Origin: Lepidostoma basale
Taxonomy: Eukaryota > Arthropoda > Insecta > Trichoptera > Lepidostomatidae
Assembly: GCA_022606425.2 (NCBI GenBank)
Contig: JAHDVF020000240.1
Coordinates: forward strand, 1,116,001 to 1,180,000
Direction: 5' to 3'
DNA: 64,000 nt
Both the position numbers and the translations under genes were made by a program. Positions 50,650-61,039 of this stretch are shown piece after piece. The notes beneath the pieces were generated by a model. The model ran no database searches, was not told the origin of the DNA, and saw only the letters and a program-made list of their open reading frames with translations. Position 1 is the first letter of the stretch. Each line of letters begins with the position of its first letter.

Positions 50650-51260
50650 AACTTTTTCATTACGCTTAATCCAATTTTGTATATATTCGAGTATTGTATT
50701 AAGTCTAGAAAAAACATATGAAAGGCAATAACTTAGAGGTGTTTTCCTTAGCCTTTTTTGTTTATTCAGCTTGTCAAAATATAAGACAATCATCTAATTA
50801 CTTCGTAATGTATCTTTGTCATCTTTAGACAGCACGCACAATTATTTAACAACCTAACCTGGTGACGAGTTAACCTTTGTGCGTTTAATACCCTTATTTA
50901 TGTTTCCATTAAATGGATTTTTCACCTCAGTAAACGCACTAAACGCTCATTTATTTACACCTGTAATGGCGGCTTTATGTTGTGTGTCTACTGTCTATAC
51001 ACGGCACGTTTCCGCGAACATAACTTTCTTTACGTACTCTGATTAAAGCTTTTTTACGCGAGTGCTAAACTATCGCGGTGTTAGATGTATAATATTAAGC
51101 GACGACTAACATATTTTATGGAGTTTCATAACATACATCATTATTTGATTTTTAAGTTCGGTTAGTTTTATACCTTTGGTTCTTATTAATACTAGTATAT
51201 AAAACCAAACCTTTTAAAAAAATAGAATTACACTTTGTATTTTGACAACACTTTATTTTA
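50650..51260. other. Mostly unique-looking AT-rich DNA
   Basis: 50780-51090 has moderate GC and no recognised repeat; no exon identified. Confidence 0.3.
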
Positions 51261-51265
51261 CCAGC

Positions 51266-51508
51266 ATTAATTGTATCTCAATAGAGACGAAGATGTACAT
51301 TGTTTTCTGGGAACAGAATATGGTGGTCGCGGCGCTTACAGGACTTATGACCTGTCATTGGTTGGGTTGAGCAATCGCTTTGTGTTAAACAACATTCCCC
51401 ATTTCTCCCTTCTTACGACCACCACGTCTGACATTTTTTTAAAGTTGTATATATGCTAGAATGCTGCGCCTTTCTTCACATTTTTTAGTTCACTCTACAC
51501 TAGCTTTA
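51266..51508 (+). repeat. C-family element, right side truncated
   Basis: TTAATTGTATCTCAATAGAG to AGTTCACTCTACACTAGC; the inverted arm is absent. Confidence 0.72.
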
Positions 51509-51717
51509 AACTTTATTTTACTTTTCGCAGACATGTTTCAGTTGAGACCCAAACTTTATCGATGCAAATATATTATATTTTAAATTTGTGTCATATATAT
51601 TATAACTTGTGTGATCGACAACCGCTTTGATAGAGTGATCGTAATATCGAGAGAAAAATACGTTTTCTATTTATTAAAACACATATTCATGAAATTCTAC
51701 TAAGTTGAATTCGGTAT

Positions 51718-51890
51718 TTAAGATAATCAAATGATTTTACTGAAATCTCTTGATGGAGTTCATTTTAAATAATAATTAAATAAAACGATGTTTTTTAACT
51801 ACTTCCACTTTTGTCTTTATTTAGACAGCTGTCTAAATAAAGACAAAAGTGGAAGTAGTTAAAAAACATCGTTTTATTTAATTGGTATTT
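51718..51890. repeat. E-family palindromic element, minimal centre
   Basis: E flank TGATTTTACTGAAATCTCTT, then TTAAATAAAACGATGTTTTT...GTCTTTATTTAGACAGCTGTCTAAATAAAGAC and back. Arms about 55 bp; the hammerhead-like hairpin is reduced to AGACAGCTGTCT. Confidence 0.82.
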
Positions 51891-52242
51891 ATTTTTCTCT
51901 ATATATTAGTTGCACTATAAGTATTCATGATACATCTCAATAAACGCGTAATTCTGTTTATTCAAGTGAAGGCAAATATGGAATAATTTTTTTCACTTTT
52001 TACACGCTTTTGTATAGGGTATGGCTTTACATGTTATTTTGAGTTCATCGATATTAGCTCATTCTTACACATGTTTCGTTGCACGGTTTTCAATTAATTT
52101 TGTTTGCATAGGTAGTGCATCGCTAATATAATTGGTTTCATAACACACATCAATAACGTCCAATGGTCAGGTGTCGGTTTAACAATCGGGGGGCTTATTA
52201 ACAAGCACGCGCACGTGTGAGCGTAACTGAGAGACTGTCGGA

Positions 52243-52249
52243 TATAAAG
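52243..52249 (+). promoter_or_regulatory. TATA-box-like sequence upstream of the exon
   Basis: TATAAAG lies 69 bp upstream of the ATG at 52312 and 33 bp upstream of the uORF ATG. If functional, transcription would start near the uORF, leaving almost no leader before it. Weak evidence only. Confidence 0.25.
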
Positions 52250-52275
52250 TGGTAAATCATCTCAAACAGAGAGCG

Positions 52276-52305
52276 ATGGTTCCCCCACGGACGCGGCGCA
52301 GTTAG
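52276..52305 (+). promoter_or_regulatory. Upstream ORF, 9 codons, same frame as the exon ORF
   Basis: ATG at 52276 in a good context (G at -3, G at +4), stop TAG at 52303-52305, six bases before the main ATG. The main ATG has a poor context (C at -3, C at +4). Translation would depend on reinitiation or leaky scanning if this is the real 5' leader. Confidence 0.45.
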
Positions 52306-52311
52306 GGTCGG

Positions 52312-52735
52312 ATGCCGGCGAGCCCGCCCGAAACCGGCGCGGACGAGCGCGTGCCAACCAGCCCCATCTCTTCATCCATCGCCACCGCGGACTGGATGTC
52401 CTTGAGCCCCGTGTCGTCCCCGGGCAGCGCGTCGTCTAGCCGGATGGCCAACCGGCCCGGGCTGAGCGTGGAGAGCGCCTCGCCGCCCGCGGGGTGCCCG
52501 TCGACGCCGCCCCTGTCGCTCAGCGGGCGGGTGCACCTGTCCCCCAGCCGCGGGGAGTGGCTGGCGGACAGCCCGCCGCCCGTGCGGCCGCCGCGACGCG
52601 CCGAGCTGGAGCTGCGCCGCCTGCGCGTGCTGGACGCCCCAGCGCCGCTGCCCATCTCGCCCCAACCGCAGCCGCCCCCGCCGCCACCCCCACACCCCAA
52701 CGGAGTAGAAAGCCAAGATATTACGGTCAAAGGAG
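52312..52735 (+). CDS. Probable first coding exon, Pro/Ser/Ala-rich protein
   Basis: 141 codons from ATG 52312, preceded by an in-frame stop at 52303. It begins MPASPPETGADERVPTSPIS and includes ADWMSLSPVSSPGSASSSRM, PVRPPRRAELELRRLRVLDA and a run of prolines near residue 126. It ends VESQDITVKG with donor GAG|GTAATT at 52735/52736, leaving phase 1. GC content, CpG density and GC at third positions are far above the window. Low-complexity, probably disordered; the RRAELELRRLRVLD patch could be a short helix. The GC-rich opposite strand is also open but lacks signals. Later exons lie outside or were not found. Product not recognised; a transcription-factor or signalling-scaffold N terminus is only a guess. 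Confidence 0.68.
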
Positions 52736-52739
52736 GTAA

Positions 52740-53240
52740 TTATACGGGGAAATCAATCGATAAATTTATGTTAACGCAATAAAACATTTCTTATATTTTA
52801 TTTATTTGTTTAGGGTAACAAACAGCGATTGTCATACATATTATATAAAAACACATAGAAACAATAAAATAAGGTCGATTACACGCTATCACAAATATAA
52901 ACGATGAGAAGAATTAACAGTAAATATTAACGAATATATTTTATATATTTATTTTGACATAAACGCCGCAAGGGCTTTTACAAAAATGACATGTTTAGTA
53001 ACAAAGGTAATATAAAAATTTGGGCAAATAGACAGACAACTAACATATAACGGCAAAACACAAACACGAGAATAAGGATAACATTAGAGAAATTAGAAAT
53101 TACATGAGATAGAAAAGAACATAACATAATATAAATTAGAATTTACATGCATAGGATTGAAAAGCACATAACATGATAGAAATTAGAAATTACGAACATG
53201 AGATAGAAAAGATCATAATTATATGAAACTTTGAGCTATC
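52740..53240. other. Putative intron start, AT-rich
   Basis: No coding or repeat feature recognised. 53080-53230 contains a loose direct repeat (GAAATTACATGAGATAGAAA, TAGAATTTACATGCATAGGA, GAAATTACGAACATGAGATA) of about 60-bp period. Confidence 0.4.
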
Positions 53241-53244
53241 AAAA

Positions 53245-53500
53245 GGGAGATGAAAGTAGGATAAATGCTGTAGAAATGAGATCGCTGAGAAGAATGAGAA
53301 AAAAATATTTAAAAAAATATATACTAGCATTGTGAATGGTAAAAGAAACTGAAGACGGCCGAAGAAAACATGGCACGAACAAACTGATCAATTACTAAAA
53401 GGCGGCCACGTGCATGTTGCGTGTATGAATGTATAGAAAGTTCGGGAGGTATGTCAGGTACAGTGCAGTGTGGCGATATATCCTCACTGTCTACTCTCAA
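53245..53500 (+). mobile_element. RTE-like LINE 3' end, A2, decayed
   Basis: [12 protein letters not shown], a degraded GRPKKTWHEQTDQLLKGGHV and VRYVRYSAVWRYILTV-like end. The SGKRSRGR part is shortened and there is no tail. Confidence 0.72.
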
Positions 53501-53889
53501 CTAATAATTCATTTTGAAACAAGAGTTAATTTTTATTTATCCAGAAATCTACGCATTTCTGCAATTTCATAAAATTATAGGTTGTTTGGCAGAATGAATA
53601 TATCCTGATCTAATGAATATACCTGTTCATTTCAAATTTATTTGTCTAACCAGTAGCTAATTTTATTTTTGTCAATGTTTTGTATTATCCACGGTGATTA
53701 TCTTACTGTTCGCCGGGAATGGTATGAATACCTCTTTCAAAGACTTTTGGAAGTGTATTTTTTAACACACTTTTAGTGACATATTTTGGGATATACATAT
53801 AATTAAATTGAGGGCTGGATAAATCAAAGGTGCTAAGTATAAAAATAAATTTTGATAACAATTGGTGTTAAACATATAAGTTATTGATT

Positions 53890-53935
53890 AATATAGTGTA
53901 GTTCACGTCACTCGGCTTAAAGATGCTACCCGTGG
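53890..53935 (+). repeat. Fragment related to the 31015 direct repeat
   Basis: TAATATAGTGTAGTTCACGT then GGCTTAAAGATGCTACCC resembles the start of 31015-31198. Confidence 0.55.
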
Positions 53936-53956
53936 TATATGACATATTTAACAATG

Positions 53957-54200
53957 AATCATCATCATCAGCCTTTAGTCGTCCAGTGCTGAACATAGGT
54001 CTCCCTTCCAGACTTCCACAACTCTCTATCTCTCGCCGCTCTTTACCATTGACCTCCTGTCACTCTCTTGATGTCATCAGACCATCTGGCTTGTAGTCTG
54101 CCAGGATTTCTATGGCCGGTTCTTGGTCGCCATTCCAGGGTGCGTCTTGTCCATCGATCATCCGTTGTCCTCGCTAAGTGGCCGGCTCAATTCCAACGAA
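53957..54200 (-). mobile_element. LINE C terminus with (GAT)n tail
   Basis: Minus strand: GHLARTTDDRWTRRTLEWRP, RTGHRNPGRLQARWSDDIKR, VTGGQW, a stop, then RAARDRELWKSGRETYVQHW and TTKG, an RTE/Ingi-like end. The tail reads ATCATCATCATC on the plus strand at 53958-53970. Confidence 0.83.
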
Positions 54201-54332
54201 CGAACAACGAATAGCGTTTTTTTTGTTAATATTTTTCTTTGTTTTATTTTAAAACCACTTGGCACCTTTGTAATAACCAGTCTTCAATTGTATTTCAATT
54301 TCAAACTACGCGTTTTAATAAGCACGCAAGTC

Positions 54333-54494
54333 TACTCGCAGATAATGTGTTAAAACGTATATGTAAACGATTACCCGCAGACAATGTGTTAAAATGTATA
54401 TAGATGATTACCCGAAGACAATGTGTTAAAAAGTATTGTATATGTACACGATTACCCGCAGACAATGTGTTAAAAAGTATATGTACACGATTAC
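54333..54494 (+). repeat. Minisatellite, four units of about 37-44 bp
   Basis: Units ACTCGCAGATAATGTGTTAA / ACCCGCAGACAATGTGTTAA / ACCCGAAGACAATGTGTTAA / ACCCGCAGACAATGTGTTAA, each followed by an AAxGTATATG...GATT part. Confidence 0.9.
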
Positions 54495-54783
54495 TCCACG
54501 TTTCCTCACGTGGCTGGTCGCGTAGCTGTTGGAATGGTGCTGTAGAGACTACGGCCACAGACCCTTATATACCGAGAAAGTAGCGTCTTAAGAAAATGTC
54601 GCCGATGTTACTCAACACTTAAATATTTTTATTAAATTTTCCGCATTAAGTGTGTAGGCAAGCACCGTGGTCCTATATGGTTTCCCTCAGTTCTTGAAAC
54701 GCTTCAGCCGGGAACGGTATTTCCTCGCATTCATTTTACATCCATACGTTCTAGAACCTTTTGATTAATTTCACACCAGCAAA

Positions 54784-54918
54784 ATGCTCGTTCAGATCCT
54801 AATTTTCACGTACGCCATAGTTTTTCTTTTGTTTTACTTCGTCCGCATGGTCGATTTGATTTTTATTTATCAGGAATTAAAAGCCTTGCGCTTCGAAGCC
54901 GCGGCCAACGCTCAGTAA
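54784..54918 (+). CDS. Candidate 44-residue single-pass membrane micropeptide
   Basis: ATG 54784, stop TAA 54916-54918. MLVQILIFTYAIVFLLFYFV forms a clear hydrophobic helix continuing RMVDLIFIY to about residue 29, followed by the polar tail QELKALRFEAAANAQ. Start context CAAAATGC (A at -3) is favourable; an in-frame stop sits at 54766. CAG at 54777-54779 after a pyrimidine-rich stretch could be a splice acceptor placing the ATG just inside an exon. GC at third positions is about 59 percent, well above the AT-rich background, and the frame is not part of any repeat seen here. Function unknown; it could also be chance or a short exon of a larger gene. Confidence 0.5.
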   Translation: MLVQILIFTYAIVFLLFYFVRMVDLIFIYQELKALRFEAAANAQ

Positions 54919-54919
54919 T

Positions 54920-55315
54920 GTTTTAAAACATATTAAATTTATTTTTATCGCCATTTGCATCAATATGAAAACGGGGATTTGATTCTACTCTTTATGTTGT
55001 CGTACTAAATCAATGTTTAGCGGTGAATGTTTTTCATATTAGTGAACATCGATGGATTCTCTAAATTCAAATACTGTAAGTCTGCATATTGTTATTTTAT
55101 TTATTTCTAATACTTGAAAATATCTAATTATATGATGTATTTTGTATATTTTCATTATTGCGAGTTTGTATTTGTTACGTACATTCTACATCTTGAAAGG
55201 GTGATTTGATTCCTTATTTATACGATAGTATGAAAAATATGTTTTATCGCTTAATTGTTTTTAAACTAAACAATTACGTGAGAAATTAAAATACTTTGTT
55301 ATAAATATCACAATT
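54920..55315. other. AT-rich DNA after the micropeptide ORF
   Basis: No coding, polyadenylation cluster or repeat family I could assign. Confidence 0.35.
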
Positions 55316-55317
55316 GA

Positions 55318-55500
55318 TTATATTTTGTCGCGACAGCTGTTTCGCTAACCGATGTTAGCATCGTCAGGTCTTACAATCAACTGAGTTGGTTGTATTGTTG
55401 CTTATAATCAATCGTGATGTTTATAACGAAGTTTTTTTTTATTTAAACAGTTAATAATTTTGAAATATCAAAGTGTTTCTGCCAAAACAATCGATTATCT
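55318..55500. repeat. Palindromic-family fragment with hammerhead-like motif and L flank
   Basis: ATTATATTTTGTCGCGACAG leads into the minus-strand motif; TTACAATCAACTGAGTTGGT and TTGCTTATAATCAATCGTGA are a weak inverted remainder of the other arm. The L flank (AAAGTGTTTCTGCCAAAACA) follows at 55465. Confidence 0.6.
55327..55376 (-). ncRNA. Hammerhead-ribozyme-like motif, intact core
   Basis: Minus strand: CTGACGA (55361-55367) fits CUGANGA; stem II GCTAAC/GTTAGC is perfect (hairpin 55344-55360); GAAA (55340-55343); palindromic CAGCTG; TC (55332-55333), then GCGAC. Compared with 40755, stem II bases differ on both strands while pairing is kept. Stem I is weak. Confidence 0.62.
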
Positions 55501-55519
55501 AAACAATCAAGAGATAATT

Positions 55520-55678
55520 TCATGGCCATGTGAGGAGTCAGAGAAATCGACGCGCGTGCATGACACGATGTATGAGGAAGCGAGAGATATATGTCAGGAA
55601 AGAAAAGTGTGGCAGTCCATTCTTTCTGCCTACCCCTTCGGGGAGACGGCGTGATGGTTAGTAAGTTAGTTTTATTAA
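55520..55678 (+). mobile_element. RTE-like LINE 3' end, A1
   Basis: ESEKSTRVHDTMYEEARDIC-frame text over A1 DNA, ending CCTACCCCTTCGGGGAGACG, GCGTGATGGTTAGTAAGTTA. Confidence 0.8.
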
Positions 55679-55704
55679 GAGATAACATAATTTAAAACAT
55701 AACT

Positions 55705-55850
55705 TTATTAGAAGTTGGAACAATCGACGTGCGTGTATGACTCGCTGAATGAATGTAGAGGAATCTAGAGAAGTATGTAAGGAAATAGTAGAATGGCGGT
55801 CCACTTACTACACTTCCGGAAAAACGACGTGATAGTTTATTGTTAATACA
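55705..55850 (+). mobile_element. RTE-like LINE extreme 3' end, A2-like
   Basis: GAAGTTGGAACAATCGACGT, TGACTCGCTGAATGAATGTA, GAGGAATCTAGAGAAGTATG and a decayed signature GGAAAAACGACGTGATAGTT. Directly downstream of the A1 copy, same strand. Confidence 0.7.
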
Positions 55851-55869
55851 CACACTACATTCAAAACAC

Positions 55870-56035
55870 AAGAGTTATTAATACGAAGGTAAACATCTGT
55901 TTTCTACGTATAGAAGACATTTGGTAATGCCTTAGCAACGCGAAACATGTCATTCCCATTCCCCTAGAAAACAGACGTTTACAACCGTAAATTATTTAAT
56001 ATGGAGTTTTACATTATTCAAGAAACTAAATTAAA
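55870..56035. repeat. D-family element, left arm deleted
   Basis: TTAATACGAAGGTAAACATC, TGTTTTCTACG, then TTGGTAA, a weak GCC/GGC-type hairpin, GAAA, CATG, TC, ATTCCCATTCCCCTAGAAAA and the D end GGAGTTTTACATTATTCAAG. Confidence 0.65.
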
Positions 56036-56039
56036 TATT

Positions 56040-56730
56040 TCGTATTTTAAAAATTGTTTCATCGGTGTAATACGAGTATATATACGATCTCCGACCTGTT
56101 TATATGGAGCAGTTTGATTGCCATCCCAACTGGTATCACCAATGTCGGATCGGTTCTGCCAGCGGTGAGATAAAATAATGAATACTGCCCTAAAATGTAC
56201 TTATGAGATGAAAATAAAAGTATTTCAATGGAGCATGAAATGGCCTCAGATTATTTGCTTCTGTGAAACTGAAAATGGACATTCCGTCATTTTCAGAGAA
56301 ACGTCTTTCACGGTATCATTTCTATCCATTGTCTTCAACACGACAATAGAGTGTACCAATCTTTCGGATCTCCGTAATGAAACTGTTGAAATGGGATATA
56401 AAGCCTGACCTTGATATTTTTTTGGCTTGTCTTTATGCTTTGAGCCCTTCGATAATTTCACGATATTTGTGTGTTTCTTATGAAAAATATATTAGAACGC
56501 GCTTACTTTACCCAGCAATTCACGTAGATAAATTTTACCGATTTTCTTTTCACTCCAGTAATCATTACTATATTATTCATGCTATGGGCATCGAATTTGG
56601 AAAATTTGAACAACTTGTCAAGGAATTTCACTCGTCACACAGAATTATTTATCATTTCAATTATTTAAATTATCAACGCACACGTCAATATTATTATTGT
56701 GAAGTTTTTATTATCGAAAATTATGTTTAA
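56040..56730. other. Low-repeat stretch, possibly unique
   Basis: A 76-codon frame at 56178 and a 117-codon frame at 56377 overlap; neither shows a known domain, and a 71-codon minus frame overlaps both. Composition at 56160-56430 is fairly balanced. A host exon is possible but not supported by splice or homology evidence. Confidence 0.3.
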
Positions 56731-56732
56731 AA

Positions 56733-56790
56733 TTAATATGAATGAAAATGTCTGTTTTCTAGAAGCTTTAATCTATTTTTATATGAAACA
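56733..56790 (+). repeat. D-family left end fragment
   Basis: TTAATATGAATGAAAATGTC, TGTTTTCTAGAAGCTTTAAT then unrelated sequence. Confidence 0.6.
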
Positions 56791-56910
56791 CTCACTTTGT
56801 GGTTGGACATTTTAAACTTATATGGTAGATATAAAATAAACTGTTAAATTATAAAACTTTGTTTTTATGTATCACAATTTTATTATTATTTTTCTCTGGA
56901 TTTATTAAGA

Positions 56911-57045
56911 GGCAGACTGAGGAAAAGATGGGCGGATTGCGTGGAAGAAGATTGGGAGAAAATGGAAGGAGCTGGGAAATGGAGAGAGATGGCCAGGGAC
57001 AGAAGTCAGCGGAGGACCGTTGTGAGAGAAATGATGAATAGTTAG
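56911..57045 (+). mobile_element. LINE C-terminal fragment (GRLRKRWADCV type)
   Basis: 44 uninterrupted codons then TAG: GRLRKRWADCVEEDWEKMEG, AGKWREMARDRSQRRTVVRE, MMNS. This is the G-R-x-R-K-R-W ... W...A.DR..WR pattern of RTE-like ends. A single family member here. Confidence 0.7.
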
Positions 57046-57079
57046 TAAAAGTGACATTAAAAAATTGACACGAATGACA

Positions 57080-57215
57080 TGACCAGATGAATGTTGAGGA
57101 AGCGAGAGAAAAATGCCAGCAAACAAAAGTGTGGCAGTTCATTATTTTTGCCTATCCCTTCGGGCAGACGGCGTGATGGTTAGGTTAGGTTAGGTTAGGT
57201 TAGTTAGTTACTTAG
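57080..57215 (+). mobile_element. RTE-like LINE extreme 3' end, A1, with TTAGG-containing tail
   Basis: ATGTTGAGGAAGCGAGAGAA, GTGTGGCAGTTCATTATTTT, CCTATCCCTTCGGGCAGACG, GCGTGATGG, then (TTAGG)4-5 at 57180-57203 changing to TTAGTTAGTTA. Confidence 0.85.
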
Positions 57216-57644
57216 TTTAAAAAATATAAATTAGTTTTTTTTAATGTTGTTTTAGTAAAAATAACATTGCTGTCATGTCTGTATTCCTAATTACGCAAAC
57301 AATATATTTGTATTAATTGTCCATATCAACCAATGATCTATTATAATATCACAATTTTTAATAATATTGTAAGTAGGCATAACTGAAAATCCATTGTCTA
57401 TTTCAATGAAAGAAATAGTTTGTTAGGCAATTTATTGCGAAATTTTCGTGAATCAGTATTGCTCAATTCTCTTTTTTTGTATGCTCATTGAACCAAGTCT
57501 GTCCTTAATCGATATTTAACGTGTAACATTGTTTTTTTTATACCCTGATTCATACCTATAGTTGTTTTTTTAAATATTCAACTTATAATTAAATAAAACC
57601 ATATTTTAAAATACTTCTACTTACAAAAAGTGGAAGTAATTTCA

Positions 57645-58080
57645 GCTTCTTCCTTATTGTAGACCTATGTGGTCTGTTCTCCAGAGTGTTGCTCCTCCTG
57701 TGAGGTAGATTACCAGCTGTCCTTCCATCTTTTAGGAGGTCTTCCACGAGGACGAGTCCCATGAGGTTGATTATGCAATGCAATATAGGGGAGTCTGGTG
57801 GTGTCTATTCTTTGAACATGACCGTACCAGTCCCTTTTTCGCTCTTTGCTCCATCTTATAATATCCTCAACCTCACATATCTCTATTATTCTGGTGTTAC
57901 TCACGCGATCTCTCAGTGTCTTGCCTGCTATCGTCCTCAGTTCCAGATGTTCCTGATGTGATCGAAGAACGTTTCTTCTCTCGCCCAACTTAGCATCCTT
58001 AATTCGGTTCTGTACAGTTTATTCTCCTGTTGTTTTTTGAGTGGCCAAAATTCCGAACCTTAGTTCATGGCTGGTCGCAC
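57645..58080 (-). mobile_element. RTE-like LINE 3' end, family B
   Basis: The minus-strand frame reads LRTIAGKTLRDRVSNTRIIE, ICEVEDIIRWSKERKRDWYG, HVQRIDTTRLPYIALHNQPH and GTRPRGRPPKRWKDSW, then the NLPHRRSNTLENRPHRSTIR end in another frame. Best family B reference together with 44188. Confidence 0.88.
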
Positions 58081-58139
58081 ATAGCCTTGTACACCTTTCC
58101 TTTTACGTGGATCGGCATTCAATTGTCACAGAGCACTAC

Positions 58140-58508
58140 CAAACTCGGCCGTGCTGGAGGGTGTTTGGCTTTTTGTCCCTGATGATAACTCCGACACTGA
58201 CAGCATAGATTATTTTACTTATCAGCCGCCAGAACCAACCTGCCTCTGGCGACACCGGTGGGAAGAGCAATTAATCTGCTGAACGCGGTCTCCTCGGAGA
58301 TCGACGTCTTTCATATTAGTGAGTGTACGTTCAGAAGGCAAATACCCTTAATTCTGGAGAGTATCATGTCTTCCTAATGTCGAACCATCTCTCATGCGTT
58401 TCTGGTAGTATACTATACACAATATATTATTGCACCTGTTCTTAATAGATGCCTTAAAAATTAATTTTGTAATGTCTATTGATGAAATAAACTGATTTGA
58501 TTTGATTT
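58140..58508 (+). mobile_element. J-family LINE 3' end with TTTGA tail
   Basis: AACTCGGCCGTGCTGGAGGG through TAATCTGCTGAACGCGGTCT to TCTATTGATGAAATAAACTG and ATTTGATTTGATT. Frame broken. Matches 7318 and the reverse of 17378. Confidence 0.83.
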
Positions 58509-58569
58509 CCCGATAACCTTGCCACTTCATCCATCTGGTATTTATTCTTTTGATGGTGTCAGCGTCTCC

Positions 58570-58638
58570 TCATGTATACAAGAAGCGTGAGTGGAAAAAG
58601 AAGGCTGCGAAAAGCTGTTAGTTAGTTAGTTAGTTATA
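58570..58638 (+). mobile_element. A2 LINE fragment fused to its tail
   Basis: TATACAAGAAGCGTGAGTGG, AAAAAGAAGGCTGCGAAAAG, then CTGTTAGTTAGTTAGTTA. About 200 bp of the usual 3' end are deleted. Confidence 0.6.
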
Positions 58639-58836
58639 TATAAAAATATGTTTTTGGTCTATGGTATTTTTTTACTTTCTTAACGCCGTACGATTACTTG
58701 CATACTTTTGGTCTAGCCCATTTTCCCAAATCACCTATTTTTAAAACCGTTTATATAAGCAATATATTTGCATTTTTTAGTTGAACTGTTTGTTGAGACA
58801 TACATATATGCTTAATTGCATATTTCTATTATATCA

Positions 58837-59350
58837 AACAAACAAACCATCACGCCGTTTCTCCGCAGGGGTAGGCAGAGAGAATGGACCGCCACACTAC
58901 TCTATCCTGGTAAACCTCTCTAGCTTCCTCCACATTCATACAACGAGTCATACACGCACGTCGATTCCTCCGACTTCTAACATGACCAACCTTTAAAATT
59001 TGATTAATTTGGTCATGCCATGTTTTCCTCGGTCTGCCTCGACTCCGTACTCCATTTACATCATTAACGTATACTTTTTTAAACATTCTTTCACCATCCA
59101 TGAATTTCATATGTCCGAACCAACGCAGCGATCCTTTCATAATTTTGTTTATAATACCTTCTTCCGCTCTACATTCCTTTCTTATATCAGCATTTGAGAT
59201 TCTGTCGTATATCGTTCTATCACACATACGTCTTAGGGACCTCATTTTTTCCGCATTTATTCTGCTTTCATCCTTCTTCTGTCAGTTCCATGCTTCGCTT
59301 CCATACATTAGGGTTGGGACCAGAACTCCATTGTGAACGGCCGTTTTCGC
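58837..59350 (-). mobile_element. RTE-like LINE 3' end, A3 with TTTG tail
   Basis: 131 open codons on the minus strand: [100 protein letters not shown] and RCMNVEEAREVYQDRVVWRS. AAACAAACAAACC at 58837 is the tail. Best preserved A3 copy. Confidence 0.9.
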
Positions 59351-59679
59351 ATTCATTAATAGATATTATATCGATCTATTATATCGATTTGTGTTTTAGC
59401 TTTTGTATACCTTTGATCACAGAACAACTGTTTCTAAATACGAAATTTAAAGTACTTACCTGCACTGCTGAGAGCGAAATTAATTAGTTTCGCGAACTTC
59501 GTTTACCCCACCTCTGTGGTTAGAGACTCAGCTAGCGAGTAGGTGAGAGTTGGAAGATGTTCGCCATTGTGTACTGCGATGCTGCACTCAACAGAGGTAT
59601 GCGGTTAATTTTCTCTTCAGCCTGCGCACATAATGTATTATATTTGACTAATTTACGTACCTGGTGTCTTATGTTGCTA

Positions 59680-60057
<378 letters not shown>

Positions 60058-60084
60058 AAACCATGAGCTAAAATCAATTTTAGT

Positions 60085-60800
60085 ATATAATATAACGTAG
60101 AACTAAAAAATGGTGAAAATTTGGAGCAAGTAGTTGAGTTCGTGTATTTAGGTAGTATGTTAACAAGAGATTGGCGAGTGGAGACGGATATTGAAATAAG
60201 GGTTGGGGCAGGCAACAAAGTGAATGATGCACTTAAAGTTGTCATCGCAAACAAAAACCTATCCAAAAAAGCTAGAATGGCAGTGCACAATGGTGTTCTT
60301 CTACCGACCCTTATGTATGGAAGCGAAGCATGGAACTGGCAAAGGAAGGATGAAAGTAGAATATATGCAGTAGAAATGAGATCTCTTAGACGAATGTGTG
60401 GATATTCTGTGTATGATAGAGTGTCGAATGAAAATATAAGAAGTGAATGCGGTGCGAATGATGGTGTCATGAACAAAATAATGAAAGGATCATTAAGATG
60501 GTTTGGACATACGGAAAGAATGAATGAAGAAAGAATGGTAATTTTTTTTATATGTGAATGATGTAAATGGAACCAGAAATAGAGGAAGACCGAGGAAAAC
60601 GTGGCACGATCAAATATAATAAATCAAATATTGAATGTCGGCCATGTGAGGAGTCAGAGAAATCGACGCGCGTGCATAACACGATGTATGAATGTTGTGG
60701 AAGCGAGAGAAATATGTCAGGAAATAAAAGTGTGGCAGTCCATTCTTTCTGCCTACCCCTTCGGGGAGACGGCGTGATGGTTAGTTAGTTAGTTAGTTAA
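60085..60800 (+). mobile_element. RTE-like LINE 3' half, A1 with TTAG tail; longest A1 copy
   Basis: The frame from 60121 reads [80 protein letters not shown] and [15 protein letters not shown], then frameshifts before [29 protein letters not shown] at 60780-60797 is the tail. The catalytic domain is missing. Confidence 0.92.
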
Positions 60801-61039
60801 TTTATTTAATTAATTTAATTAATTAATTAATTTTTTAAATCATAAACATCACAGTATATAAACAAAGCGCTTATGACTATAGAATACAACAAAAAATATT
60901 TTTAACACAATATACAATTGTGAAATTTAAAAAATACAATTTAAATAATAGACATAAACACAAAAAATACAAGATAATTAAAAAAATAAGAACAATAGAA
61001 ACAATAAGAAGAACAAGAGAAGCAAATATCAATTGTATA

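Noticed and set aside
52302..52730. 142-codon minus-strand frame opposite the GC-rich exon
   Set aside because: GC-rich DNA keeps all frames open; the plus strand has an in-frame upstream stop, a start and a splice donor, the minus strand has no such signals and is Gly/Arg-rich.
56246..56730. Overlapping frames of 71-117 codons as a small gene
   Set aside because: No recognisable domain and a competing open frame on the other strand; kept only as a low-confidence unique stretch.
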